Notes: generated by a model from the letters alone, not told the origin. DNA of 64,000 nt from Castanea sativa (GCF_040712315.1 NC_134015.1:57551964-57615963), one strand, 5' to 3'; positions 35,838-48,037 are shown, numbered from the stretch's first letter. Program-made: numbers and translations.

Positions 35838-38800
35838 ATGCTCAAGAATCCAATGTTAAACTCCTGTACCATGGTCAATCAAGAAAATGTCAAATCTAAT
35901 GCTCTGTGTTCTTCAGGACCTAGCATATTGAACAGAGACAAAGGCATGCAAGTTCATCCTGAAGTGCAAAAAGCCATTGAAAAGGCAAAAGTAAAGTTTC
36001 TTCCAGCTGAAGAAGCCATCAATTTTATACCTGGCACCAAAACAAGACAGGTTAACCACAGTAATTGGGGTACTCCATCTGTTTCTGTATCCAAGAGGAC
36101 TATTGCTGTGGCTCAGAATGTCACTTCTAAGTATCACCCGCTGACAAAAAATACATGTTTTGGTTCTACTGCTAAACGGCTAAAAACTATTGGACTGGAA
36201 GATAGACCTCGAAAACCAGTTGCTTTTGCTGTAAATGCTAAACCAAATTCATGTAATTTCGAATCCCCCTTCTGTAGATAGAAAACCAAATAATAGTGGT
36301 GTTATTAGGCCTAAACAACAAGAGTTGGGACTGAACATGTCAATTGTACATTTGTGTCATTTATCATAATCTCAATGTATTGTTACACAATACAGAAATA
36401 TGCTTGATAAGTTGCATGAAGACCTTGCTTATACAATTAACTAATGCATATTTATGTAGGTGGTACCCTTTCCACAGGTGCTGCTTCCAGTAATCTTGAG
36501 ATTCAAGAAAGAAATTCACCAATCGTTATGTCAAACTATTGGAAATATCCTCCAAATGGACCTTCTTTAGAAATTGTTTGGAAGTGAGTATCTATTCCCT
36601 CATGCTGTGATATCCTTATCTTTTTTTCTAAATTATTTTTGTTTATTTATATCTATTAAATGAATACTGAGAATAAGGGGATGGTTGTTTCTTCATCATA
36701 ATTGACTGTTATCAAATTAGACGAGTCCACAAAATTAATGCTACTTTTGCATTGGTTACTGCTGCTATATATCGTAGTTTAATCATCACTCAGTCATTCA
36801 TTTTTTTTTTAATCTGATAAATCACAGTCCATAGTTGTTGTCCTTAAAGTTCTCAGAAGGATGGAATCCCTTGGATACTGTTCACTGAAGCCTTGAGAAT
36901 ATGGAGTCATCAGAGTGAATTTCTATCTTGTCTCACTCACACACACTTTTACTTAGATTGCATTTATTTTATGTCTGTGTTGTGCATCAGCAACCCATTT
37001 TGCCACTTTGTAGTTGAAAGGAAGCTAAACCATTTTATGCCCTGGAGACATACACTACCACGCACTTTTTTGTCTTTAGAATATTTTTTGATTCTTAATT
37101 AGAATCTATATATTGAGACTGCCTCGATTATGATGTTGCTAACAAATGCTACTATTTTTGGTTTTGGATCTGAGTTGAAAAAAAGGATATGTTTGAATGC
37201 AGTGATTCTCTACGTGTAATCAATAAACTCAACTTTGTGCTGTGGTGCATAATTTATAAGATGAGTTGAATGTAGAACATCTTGGAAATTGATAGGATTT
37301 GGACCTTAAAATTAATGGATTAATTCAAATTATCTACATTTTTACACTCTCAGTTAGTGCAGGGAAGTTTGGCTGATGTTATATACCTTTGCTCAACCAA
37401 AAAAGAAAGACCTTGTTTGACCGATAGTTTATAGACTTAAAATAAGAATAAAAAGACTGATACTTTATAAACTTGTTCTACTATATATAGCCCATTAGAT
37501 GGTGAGCTTTGTTAATTTTTGTAACTTGATGAGTATTTTTGAAAGATGGAACTTTAGATGGTGAATCTTCTTTTTTGGTAGGAAGGGCAAATATACTCTT
37601 CCAATCTATACAGGCAGAGTAAGACCATGGACAAGCCCAATGATGGAATTGTTTAGGAATTTGAATGGGAGGCCACTAAAAATTGGAGAGCATTATTAAG
37701 TAGTATATGAAATTCAAACCCTGTGTTACTGACTTACTTATAAGATATTGATTGCGCTTGCAAGTTGCTTTTTCCAACAATGTATATGGGAAAAAATAAA
37801 ATTTTATTTTTCCAATAAGGTCAATGCCATAATCTTGTCTATTCTTGGTAAAGTCTATTCAACAACAGAATTTGAATTCAAATGCAAGTTTCCATTTGTA
37901 AAGTCAGCTATGACCTTTTTCAACACCATTAACCTTGACAAGAAGCTCCTTCTCACTGGTTGGACCTCTCACCTACTTATGAAGTTCCCTTTTTCCTGAT
38001 GCTTGTAAATGGTGGTTCCTCTTAGACTATTTTTTCTGCTTTAGAACCTCATTCAAATTTAGAAAATCTTTAATGTTCAAAACCACTGTAATATAGATAC
38101 ACACACTCACATGTCTATATTTATATGTATATACTGACTATTGGTTGGCACCAAGTAAGGGGGGGGGGGGAGGGTGGAGAATGTTTTTGGGAAACTGTCG
38201 CATTTATAGTATATGCTGTTGCCTCATACTTTATTCCACTTAAGTTGCTTTATTTGGCTTTTGTAGGGGCTGCTTTGAGGTTTTTGATTTTGCCCTTGAT
38301 GCTGGATTTTATGAGGGATTTTTGGCTCATCCTCCAATAAAAGTTTCTCGTAAAGCTTATGAATTTTCAAAACAGATTGCTGGAGTTCTGCAGTTTAAAT
38401 TGCATCCTCGTTGTGATCTATGGCCAGAGAATTTCCAGACCAATTTTCCTGATGGGAATGATATAGCTTTGTACTTTTACCCTGGAAAATTTGAAAGGTT
38501 TTTTTGGTTCCGCTCTTCTTCTTTTTTTAAGGCTTAATTTGAATTTATATAATAGTTTGTCATTTTACCTTAGAGGATTTTTTTGGTTGTAGGTCAAGAA
38601 AGAAATACTCTTCCCTTTTGAAGTTCATAGAACAGAATGATCTGGCACTGAAGAGTCTCATGGGACGTGTGGAGTTACTTGTTTTTCCATCTAGCCTATT
38701 GCACAAAAATTCCCAAAGTGAGTTAGCAAGTCTTATTTTTCTCTCTTGCTTCTCAAATTTTGCTAATAAGCAAAATTTAGGTTTTCTTGCTTTCAGTTTA

Positions 38801-39840
38801 TAACAAGGTTGTTTGCAGTTATGTTTCATTACTTCAAGTGATTTTGTCACAGAAGTTAATAGACTTGGCAGAAAATGGTAGGGGTGAATGGAAGACCGGT
38901 ACACTAATAATGTAAAGGAGAAATTTATGAGTAGTATGGATGGTTGAGTTTCTTAGTCAGTTCCAGATGGAAACCATTATTGATTATATTACTGGATATA
39001 TAGTTTGTTCTGTGGAACTTCTGAGTAGTCAGTATTGTTTCAGCTGACTACTAGTCTCTCTGATTATGAGGGCATACTTTTTATTCATGATATTTTCTGA
39101 TGTGAGACTTAACATAAAATTTAGTGCGGCTTGTTTCATTGGAAATTCTTAAATAGCATACTTGGAATTAATACCTCATCTAGACTCTCTTTCCTGTTTC
39201 ATTTTAGAGGAAAATTTTCCTTAAGGGCTAGGCAGAGTTGTTAGTGTCCATAGGATTATATTTGATTGTAACTAATAGAACCTCAATGGATGAAAGTTTC
39301 CAAATTAGCTACTATACATTGTCATAGCTGTTGCTTGTAGGAGAAATTCTTATTTCTTCCTTCTTCTTTTTTTCTGTCTGGGACATAATTTGTGTACAGC
39401 CACATAATTCAAAACTTACATGTTGGCAAACAATCAACGGTTGAAGTTACAAGCATCCAAAAATGTTATGTTAGAACAAGCTCCTTAATTAGTATTTTGT
39501 GAGGTTTTGAGGTCATATTAAATCATGTAGAATGAATATAGTTAATCAGTACCAAATCATGGGATGGAAATTGGACATACTCTTGGCATGTATAGTGCTT
39601 AGAGTCTCTTGCTTTTAGGCAGTGTAATCAGCCCTTAAATCAATGTATTGAGAGTATGCGAGACAGCTATAATTTCTGTTGCCATGGCTGAATAGTCTGT
39701 TTGTGAATTTGTTCTATGAAAAGTTATTTATTTAATGTTGAGATTTGATGATGTTGTTTGTAAATTTTGCAACAGAACTAGATGGCAGTTTCTTCATGTG
39801 GGGTGTTTTTCGCTGTTCAAATCACAACACTATTAATTGA
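35838..39840 (+). pseudogene. AIPP2/PAIPP2-like chromatin-associated gene, 5'-incomplete, probably decayed
   Basis: Exons: about 35838-36281 (or further), 36460-36583, 38267-38497, 38593-38717, 39776-39840. The last four join in consistent phase. They encode the conserved C-terminal module of AIPP2/PAIPP2-type plant proteins: [87 protein letters not shown] and FFMWGVFR before the stop. Family members carry a PHD finger upstream and act in heterochromatin/transcript-elongation control. No PHD is visible here. Two apparent frameshifts occur: near 35887, where the frame FQDENKPIQIDAQESNVKLL gives way to SNALCSSGPSILN, and in a C-run near 36262, after which VDRKPNNSGVIRPKQQE continues in another frame. 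It could still be a short active paralogue if those are assembly errors. Confidence 0.68.
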
Positions 39841-40664
39841 AACTGCGCACTTTTCCTTGTGCCATATCCCCCACAGCTGTGTAGTATGACTGTTAAAAGA
39901 AACACATGCTGATCCATTCTTCAAAGGAATGAGACAGTTCAGGAAAGATAAATGTCAATCACCAAAATAGAGATTCAACAGAATGTAGCTGATGATCTGT
40001 TCTGCTGAATATGATGAGGAAATTGTGCTACTGTGTTGGTGATTCAAGAATACAGTTTAGCTGACCCTAAAATTTTGGGACTAAGACTTGGTTGTTGTTA
40101 TTGATGTAATAACATCTTAAGATAATCCAACCTGTGAAAGATCGTTCTTAGTTCTATACACAGCTATCTTAATTAGTATTGTGATCTGGTTTTATGCATT
40201 TGAATGTGATATGAAATTTTCCAGAATGTGTGATTTGTGTGTAAAGTTGGGATTATGAAGGCATTATGGAGGCATGTACCAAGTTCCATATTGAACGTGT
40301 ACTGGATCAGTTAAAGCAATTAGAGAAAGTCTAATTGGAAATTTGGAACTAGTCCTTTTGGGGAATAAAATAAATTTGGATAGCACATTATAAGCTTGTG
40401 AAAATTTGATGTCATAGCCAACCATGTGGGTCTTGACATGAACGATAGGGATTTGAGTGGGGGGAAATTATAATACCTTGAATTGTGTGTGGATGTGTAA
40501 TAAATTTAGTTGATGAATTATAAAACTCCAGAAGGAAAAAAAATAAATAAATGAAAACACAAATTATAAATGCATTATTAAGGCAAGATAGTCTATTACA
40601 TAAGTGGGCTGTCTGACATGTTACATGTTTTATTTATGGTATACCCTATATATGCATCATTGAT
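39841..40664. other. Spacer between converging genes
   Basis: Non-coding sequence lying 3' of both the AIPP2-like gene and the cysteine-rich peptide gene. No feature recognised. Confidence 0.45.
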
Positions 40665-41235
40665 TTAATGTGATGGCTCTTGTTTAAGCTCAACCATTTG
40701 TCCAAAAATGGCTTTGTTCAGGAACTCTTGCTTGTAGTGAGAGCAAACACACCAAGGTTGGTCGCAAGTGCAGTGTTCACAATAAGATGGACATGAACCA
40801 TTGCAGTCACCCTTTGGTCCACAATGCATTGTGGGTGTTAATCTTGCTTCAGCTCCCAATGGAAAACCTGCCAACAAGTTTTAAACCATTCAATGTATCC
40901 CTCACTCACAGATAAGAAAAATGATTAGATAACCTCCAGCTGCCTCCAAATTATTATTATTTTTTGAAGATATGATAGGATTTGCCTCCAACATTATATT
41001 ATGATAAATATTATTCCATAATTGTTAAAGATTACAAAATAGATAAATAAATTAGTTATTGCAATGAGTTATTCTACCAAGAGAGAGAATTTCTCTCGGC
41101 AGGTACAATTATCTTATGCAAAGATAGAAATAAAATTGCACTTGTGTAGGTTCCAAAATTCAAGAGAAAGAGCATACCATATGCAAAAGCCAAGATTGCC
41201 ATCAACAAAGCCAACTTGAATGAAGTTCTTTCCAT
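40665..41235 (-). CDS. Secreted cysteine-rich peptide, 86 aa, two exons
   Basis: Exon 1, 41235-41178, gives MERTSFKLALLMAILAFAY, a clear signal-peptide start. Exon 2, 40867-40665, follows a GT-AG intron in phase 1. Mature region: eight cysteines in the order C-x5-C-x3-C-x3-C-x2-C-x-C-x4-C-x-C, then a cysteine-free tail of about 30 residues ending in QEPSH. The spacing does not match a defensin, thionin or lipid-transfer pattern that I know, so I leave the family open. Exon/intron layout (signal peptide, then cysteine domain) is that of many plant secreted peptides. I chose the ATG at 41235 over the upstream one at 41265 because it starts the hydrophobic leader directly. A TATA-like ctatataac lies about 65-70 bp upstream. 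Possible roles such as defence or signalling are inference. Confidence 0.7.
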
Positions 41236-41302
41236 GTTTGAGTTTTGAGATGTTTGATTAATCAATTTACTGCCTGAAATAGGGATAAACTATGCCATAT
41301 GT

Positions 41303-41311
41303 TATATAGGT
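41303..41311 (-). promoter_or_regulatory. TATA box of the cysteine-rich peptide gene
   Basis: The minus strand reads cctatataac at about 41301-41311, some 65-70 bp before the chosen ATG, the normal distance for a short 5' leader. Confidence 0.5.
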
Positions 41312-41446
41312 GAAATATCTCACTGTAAGGCTGGCAAAGTGTCTTAATTAATTGCAAATCTGAACTTTTTAACTTTTCAGATTACAACAAATCCAATTGA
41401 AATCGCAAAAAATCTGGTGTCATTAAACACAGAAGCTTTTGCATGC

Positions 41447-42115
41447 AAATAATAAATAGTTTGATAGATTGACTTTATGGCCTAAGGCTACGAACCTATT
41501 AAAAAATTAACATGGCTACATATTTTGAAAATTTAATTGTTGAATTGCATATTTTTTATATTGTTAATATACATGTCAAATTTTGTGCAAATCAGATGTT
41601 ATTTATTATTTGATCCATAAAATTATTTGTTATACATAATTTTTAGACAACAAAAGTTTGAAATTTAAACATTTGATTGATAACATAGTTATTGATCGTA
41701 GATTTTTCTTGAAATTTCGTAAGCAATGAGTATATAAGAAGAAAATGTAATCCAATGCTGGATTTTGTAAAATTCATATATAATAAAAAGATATTGAGTA
41801 GAGTTGTAGCATTAAGTTACATTTGTTGCTAAACCTTGTCCTTGGCAATTTGGCAAGCCATGTTTGGACAAAGTGTATTTCCCATCCTATGTATCGAACA
41901 AATAATTTTTTTTTGTCAAGTTCTTTAACTTGGGATATGTTTGTATGAGCTTATGATTCCACTTTTTATTTTTCAAGAAAATTTATAGATTTTTTTAAAA
42001 GTTATTAACTATAGTATTTACAATTTTTTTTTTTTGAAAAAAAAAAAAACTGTCTTTTTGAGAGAGGGTTAACGGTAGTGTTTTAATAGTCACTGGTCGC
42101 AGACCCACTTGATGT
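41447..42115. repeat. Duplicated block, copy A (contains an inserted repeat)
   Basis: The outer parts (41447-41487 and 41845-42115) align with 43428-43755, sharing gtgtatttcccat, ttctttaacttgggatat and gggttaac. The middle (about 41490-41840) is absent from copy B, so it inserted after the duplication; it belongs to the dispersed family seen at 23640 and 50494. Confidence 0.65.
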
Positions 42116-42179
42116 GTGAAAAAAAATTAATGATTTATTTTTTTCTTAAGTGAAAAATGACAACAGTAAATAAGACTTA

Positions 42180-42573
42180 GGGTAAATTGCAAATTACACC
42201 CCTAAAGTTTGGGAGTGTTTGGATTTTACACCATAAAATTTCAGAATTTAGATTTTACCTTGAAGTTTAAGAGTGTTTGGATTTATACCCTGACGTTTTA
42301 GAATTTGGAATTTACCCCTTAAATTTTAGGGATGTTTGGATTTTACTTCTCAAAGTTTGGGGATGCTTAGATTTTATACTCTAAAATCTCAAAATTTGGG
42401 GATGTTAAATCCAAACACTCTCAAACTTTAGGGAGTAAAATCCAAATTCTAAAACGTTAGGGTATAAAATCCAAACACCCCAAACTTCAGGGAGTAAAAT
42501 CTAAATTCTGAAATTTCAGGGTGTAAAATCGAAACAACTCCCAAAATTTAGGAGTGTAATTTGCAATTTACCC
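42180..42573. mobile_element. 394-bp near-palindromic MITE, 9-bp TSD
   Basis: Starts GGGTAAATTGCAAATTACA and ends TTTGCAATTTACCC. Flanks are taagactta (42171-42179) and aaagactta (42574-42582), eight of nine matching. The interior repeats a unit built on tttggattttac four to five times on each arm. It is related to the 1.3-kb element at 10389-11684. Confidence 0.8.
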
Positions 42574-42672
42574 AAAGACTTATAAGTTCTGGTTGCAAAC
42601 CCTTCTTAAAGTGAAGTGATTATTTTTAACAAACTATATAATTGATAAAATATATTTTCTTATATTTCCATT

Positions 42673-42975
42673 GTGTACTTGGGTCCTATTCGGTCCACTT
42701 GGGTCAAAGTTGGTCCATTCGATCTTATTTGGTCTCATTCGGTCACATCTAATCCTATTCGGTTCACATTAATTCTATTTGGTCCTATTCAATCCACTTT
42801 GGTCCTATTTGGTCCACATTGTTCTTATTCAGTCCCTTTGGTCTTATTCGGTTTAATTTGGTCCAATTCGGTCTATTCTGTCCACTTTGATCCTATTCGG
42901 TGTATTTATTCTTATTCGGTCCACTTTGGTCTTATTCAGTTTTATTTGATTCACTTTGATCCAATTCGGTAACAA
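42673..42975 (+). repeat. GGTCCTATTCGGTCCACTTT minisatellite
   Basis: About 300 bp of degenerate tandem units of roughly 10 and 20 bp, built on tattcggtcc and actttggtcc. An open frame across it is a by-product of the repeat. Confidence 0.85.
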
Positions 42976-43241
42976 ACTCATATAGTCATATATTTTATTT
43001 ATTTATTAAAATTTTTTTTTTTTTGGAGTTTTTTTGGTGATATAGTTACATGCTCGCATCTCATAAACAAAGATTCCCTCATCTATTAATCTTTTTAGGT
43101 TCCTTATTTAAAAAGTTCCTGTCTTTGAGATTGATCATAGCTTGCCTCCAAAATGACATTTTGGTTTTTGTTTTTTTTTTTTTTTGCACATAATGTACGT
43201 TATCAAAATTCTGTTATAAATTTGATTAATGTAGGATTTTC

Positions 43242-43244
<3 letters not shown>

Positions 43245-43312
<68 letters not shown>
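43245..43312. repeat. CT microsatellite
   Basis: Uninterrupted ct run of about 33 units between the two copies of the duplicated block. Confidence 0.95.
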
Positions 43313-43314
<2 letters not shown>

Positions 43315-43427
43315 CTTTGCCTTACTCTCTCAACTTCAACTATATGTTTCCATTCTCTTACTTTGCTCTCTAAAAAACACTTTCTTTCTCATTAAAGAAA
43401 AAAAAAAAACTAATGGTATACTCAAAT

Positions 43428-43755
43428 TTAGCAGGAAAATAATAAATAGTTTTAATAATTTGACTTCGTGGGATTGGCAATATGGCAGGACACGTCTGCA
43501 GAAGTGTATTTCCCATACTATCTATCAAACAAATAAATTTTTTTGTCAGGTTCTTTAACTTGGGATATATTTGTATGAGCTTAAAATTCCACATATTTTC
43601 TTTTTGTGACGAAAATTCATAGATATAATTTTTTTTTATTTTAATTTAGTGACTATTTTTAGTATTAAAATTGTAATAAGAAAGAAAAAAAAACTACAAC
43701 TTTTTTAGAGGGGGTTAACTGCAGTGTTTTGACAGTCATGTATGGAAGGACCATA
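43428..43755. repeat. Duplicated block, copy B (empty-site version)
   Basis: Matches copy A at 41447-42115 but runs directly from gacttcgtggg to attggcaatatgg without the roughly 350-bp insertion of copy A. Confidence 0.65.
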
Positions 43756-44460
43756 TTGATAACAATAGCAAACTTGAAAAAAGAAATTGAAAAAATTAGA
43801 AATTTTAGAGAACAAAATTGACAATTTCCCCAAATTTGAAGGTGCAAAAGTAATGCATTAAATATTAATTTAAAGTAATGCTTTGATAAAAATAAATTAA
43901 AACAGTTAATTGAATAACAAATGTGTTGATATGGAACTTCTAAAGAGAGCATTATATTTCCCCCCAGGATTGATGGGAATGCAACATCATTTGTACTGCA
44001 CTGGCCTTTGCAGTTACTTGATTGGATTTTATTGAAGAACTTAGAGTACAACATTCAAATAACGTACTGTTCCTAAGTTTTGCTTGTGTATAGAGATTCT
44101 AATGCCCGTAAGGACCTGTCATGAAACTCCTGGCATGAAACTCCGGATTCCAAAATATCCCAAACCCAGAATAGGTAACAAATTAACAGCATGGAACCAA
44201 AATCTGTCCTTGACCCAAGAGTGAGCTACAAATTAAACACAAATATTTTGATAGTCAACAAGATACAAGGTAAAAATCATTATAAATTCCTTGCCACTAA
44301 AGTAATACAATGAGTTGATAGCTTAATTTACTTGACACAAAAAAAAAATGTCCAAAAGCAGAATCAAGGTAATATCCAATTTCCAAGTTGTACTACAGCT
44401 CCAAATGAACTGAGCAAAACCAACTTCAGTATACTGCTACTGTCATGCCATGCTTGAAAC
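43756..44460. other. Non-coding spacer
   Basis: No gene or clear repeat recognised. Confidence 0.4.
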
Positions 44461-44464
44461 TTAA

Positions 44465-45005
44465 TTAAAAGCTGGTGGTGAACTCATTTACACCATCCAA
44501 GGCAAGAAGGGCGTATTCTGGGTTAAATCGGCCTATCGTGTAGCGATACGCATGAGGCAAACGGAACATGTATGGGTGTTGGTGGAAGGAAAGTTGCAGA
44601 AACGAAGCTCATCTGCTGCAGAGGATTTCTACAGTCTGTTGCGAGAACTGACGCCCGTGTTGACGAAGAATGAAATGGAAGTGTGGGCTATAGTTTCATG
44701 GGCTATATGGAATGCACGAAACAGGTACATTTTTGACACAAAACAAACCCACCCCGGCAACATTCTCCGAGGGGCAATGACACTGCTACAAGACTACCAA
44801 AGGCTCTGCCAATGAATAGAATATGTACACCAGTGGTAGTAGTTGTTTTGTTTGTATGCACAGTTTCGTTAGTTTGCCCAACGGCTTCTTACATGCATAC
44901 TCATGCCAGCCAATATTTTAACTCCCGTATTACGTTGGCCTGGTGTTACTTGTACTATATTACTTGATCCAATAAAAATTCTATCTTTGCTGTAAAAAAA
45001 AAAAA
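44465..45005 (+). mobile_element. 5'-truncated LINE with poly(A) tail
   Basis: Coding trace 44480-44815 reads QGKKGVFWVKSAYRVAIRMR, as in the zinc-binding RVT tail of plant LINEs, then WAIVSWAIWNARNRYIFDTK before a stop at 44813-44815. A 3' untranslated part follows with aataaa at 44971 and 12 As at 44994-45005. The RT core is missing, as expected for a 5'-truncated copy. I could not find a clean target duplication. Confidence 0.75.
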
Positions 45006-45148
45006 GATATGACTGCAAATTCTCCATAGACAATTGAGGTGTTAGTTAAGTGTAAGAAAGAGTTAGTGGAGCGTGTTGAATGGAGCTGAATATTCAATCC
45101 ATTCATAGCCTCATTACTATTGCCCCTGCACAAAATTCCACTAATATT

Positions 45149-45430
45149 GCCCCAAGAGGGGTGGCCTAGTGGTTGGAATTCGTGAATCAGATTTGTGGTC
45201 CCTAGTTCGAGCCCAAGCGAGTACTTGGGGAGGAATTTGGGTATTCCTGCTGAGGAGTCCCTAATTACCAACTCTCTTGAGCTGCTAGGGTGAGGTCTGT
45301 GGTCACCTCAGACTACAGTAGTTATGGTTCAATCCAACATTCCCTAGCGGGGGTGCCCCTATGGTCACACTCAAGAGGGTGAGTCACAATGGTCGCCTCA
45401 GCCCCTTTTTTATTTAGCCAAAAAAAAAAA
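45149..45430 (+). mobile_element. tRNA-derived SINE with 12-bp TSD
   Basis: A perfect 12-bp duplication, tccactaatatt, flanks it (45137-45148 and 45431-45442). The 5' end carries an A box, tggcctagtgg (45162-45172), and a B box, agttcgagccc (45204-45214), spaced as in a tRNA promoter. The body is tRNA-unrelated and ends in 11 As (45420-45430). Length is 282 bp. Such elements are transcribed by RNA polymerase III and mobilised by LINE machinery. The intact duplication argues for a recent insertion. Confidence 0.92.
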
Positions 45431-45714
45431 TCCACTAATATTAGATAGATTATTAGATTTAGAATAAAATAATTGAAATTGATCATGTTTTGATTGTTTT
45501 CCACAAAATAGGGGTTGTATGCAAAGTTGCGAACCAAAGCACAATTCTACTTCAAGAATAAGGCTCTTGGCATTATTTTTTATTATAATAATTTGATAGT
45601 TACAGTAAAAGATGAGAAACTTGAAACTTAGTAGTTGGAGCCCAGGACTCCAAACATATTTCATGCGAAATTCTGTCCTTTTTTAAATAGAGTTTAAAAC
45701 TTTGAATTCTGTTT

Positions 45715-46425
45715 AAAACTTTAAATTCTATACCAATTTCTATAAAAACTTATATATTTATACTTTCCATTAAAATGTTGTCATATTTAATTTAAATAAT
45801 AAAACAATAAATATATACAATCACAATCATATAAATATCTATAAATAACTATCAAAATTATCAAATTTTATATTTAAATATTAAAAGTAAAATAGAACTA
45901 AAAATCTTATTTGGTTGAAATTTTCAACACATTACACAGTATTCACTAATAACTCTTTTTATTTTTATTTTAAAGAAGCAACAGTTGCGCTTGGATATGA
46001 TTTAAATTTGAAGAAAAAATGTTATTACAAATTGCTCAATACAAATTATTAATAAACATGCACCATATTTTCTTACATTAATTTTTCTGTAAGGTAAGAT
46101 CTTATGAGGCCGAAAGAGTTTGGGAAGCACTGGATATCAATGGACCTAAACAGGATGTTTTTTGGGCTTCCTCCATCTATAAATCCCCCGCTACTTTCAA
46201 GTATAAGCATATTCCCTAGAAGATTTCGTTCCCACAAGCCATCTAGCTTATTTGGCTTCTCAAGAATAAATTTGAAGGCAACAAAACATTATGGTCGCTT
46301 AACATAAGGGCTAATTGAGAACAACATCCACTCCCATTGTATAAAAAAAGGAGCAGAGTTTTATGCAATTGCAACAAATAGTTCTACCAAACCAATATGC
46401 CGTATTAAGCTTGCTCAAGTTGAAT
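45715..46425 (+). pseudogene. LINE-derived block, copy A
   Basis: AT-rich 5' half, then a LINE trace: the plus frame near 46235-46312 reads LIWLLKNKFEGNKTLWSLNI, the segment before a LINE RNase H domain. The whole block aligns with 46930-48037 plus 49622-49715. After taccaaacc (about 46400) the copies part: copy B continues into the RNase H domain, copy A does not. Confidence 0.6.
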
Positions 46426-46668
46426 GGTGAATATAAACATATAAAAAATAAAGAATGTTTAGAGTGGTAAAGGAACGGAATTTGAGATGTAAAGTGTATT
46501 ATAATAATAGTTAGTTAAGTAGAATTTTTTTTTAAAGAGCCAAAATTGATAAATTGTACATTAGTAAATGTGAATGCCTTTTTTTTTTCTTTCTTTTTTG
46601 AACTTAATATTTATTCATAATTTGTGCTCCATGGCTAATTTATAATCTATAATTTATAATTATATATA

Positions 46669-46868
46669 GGGTATGTTTGAGATCCACTTATTTTACTAAA
46701 ACTGAAAACTTTTTGCTGAAAGTACTGTAAATAAAAGTAAAAGTTAGCCGAAATAGTACATTAGGACCTATGAATAGTACCAAAAAGTGTAGTGAAACTC
46801 ATGAATAGTAACAAAAATAAGCCGAATAGTAAAATAAGTTGGCAAAAATAATGTTTGCCAAACACACA
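46669..46868. mobile_element. hAT-like MITE, worn copy
   Basis: Ends gggtatgtttga and gccaaacacaca, and the interior repeats atgaatagta three times, as in the third family member at 58115. It lies between the two LINE-derived blocks. Confidence 0.5.
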
Positions 46869-47000
46869 TGTAAAGTCAAAAGTTTTGTCTCTTTTGTTGT
46901 ATTATGCTAATTTTGACATATAAGTTTCTGAAAGCTTAAATATTTACACCCTATGTTTTATAACCTTCATTAAAATATTGTAATGTCATGTTTAATTAAA

Positions 47001-47485
47001 GGGAAACTTAGATATAATACCTTATGTACTGTTCATTAAGTACCCATTTTAAGTTTTAAGCTACAGACGCCTATCTAATTAAATAATTTCGTTAACACTT
47101 GCCAAATATTGTTAAAGTATTGTTGATTTAAAGAAGCCATTGGGTTTTGAGATTGAGTGTGAAAAATCTGAGTTTGTTGTCGATGTGATGCTCACGAGCC
47201 AATCCCTTTGCCATTCTTTGCTTGTTTTTTTTTCGAACTCTGAGAGTTTGGATTTCAGAAGCATAATAGCCATCAGATGCTTTTGAGTTCTGACTTTTGA
47301 GATTGTGCGTGAGAAGTTTCAAGTCTAAGAAGCTATTAGGTTTTCTCATTGAAAGAGATGGTGAAAAAAAGAAGAAAAGAAATAAAGAGACGATGTTAAA
47401 CTCCCATTAATTAGCTGAGTTATTTTTGAAATTTAAGATGAGTACATAAAGAATAGTACAAAAAGTACTATATCTAAGTTTTGCC
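47001..47485. mobile_element. 485-bp MITE in LINE block B
   Basis: Termini gggaaacttagatata and tatatctaagttttgcc, imperfectly inverted over about 50 bp. Flanks tttaattaaa and tttaatttaa (nine of ten matching). Copy A has the single uninterrupted tttaatttaaataat, the empty site. Confidence 0.75.
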
Positions 47486-48037
47486 TTTAATTTAAATAAT
47501 AGAATGGATGATTAAATAATAAATATATACAAACATAATTGTATAAATATTTATGATTTTTTATTATTATCAAATTCTATATTTAAATATTAAAAGAAAA
47601 TGGAAAGAAAAATCATATTTTGCTAAACTTTTCAATGCATTATACGAATATTGACTAGTAAACCATTATTTTTAAAAGAAGCAATGGTTGTGTTTAGATA
47701 TGATGATTTAAATTTGAAGAACAAATGTTATTACAAATTGCTCAATACAAATTACTATTAAACGTATATCATATTTTTCTTACATCAATTTTTTTTGTAA
47801 GGTAAGATCTTATGATTCGACTTTATAATGGCCAAAAGAGTTTGGGTAGCATTGGATATCAATGGAACTAAACATGATTTTTTTTTTTTGGGGGGGGGGG
47901 GGGTGGGGGGTTCCTCCATCTAAGCAGTTGAAAAGGAACAGTGAATCCCAAACTACTTTCAAGCATCCGCATATTCTCTGAATGATTTCGTTCCCACAAG
48001 CCATCTAACTTATTTGGCTTCACAAGAATAAAATTTA

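Noticed and set aside
42673..42972. 99-codon open frame
   Set aside because: Produced by the minisatellite; a repeat without stops is not evidence of a gene.
45149..45230. A tRNA gene
   Set aside because: A and B boxes are present but the cloverleaf is not complete, and the poly(A) tail and target duplication identify a SINE.
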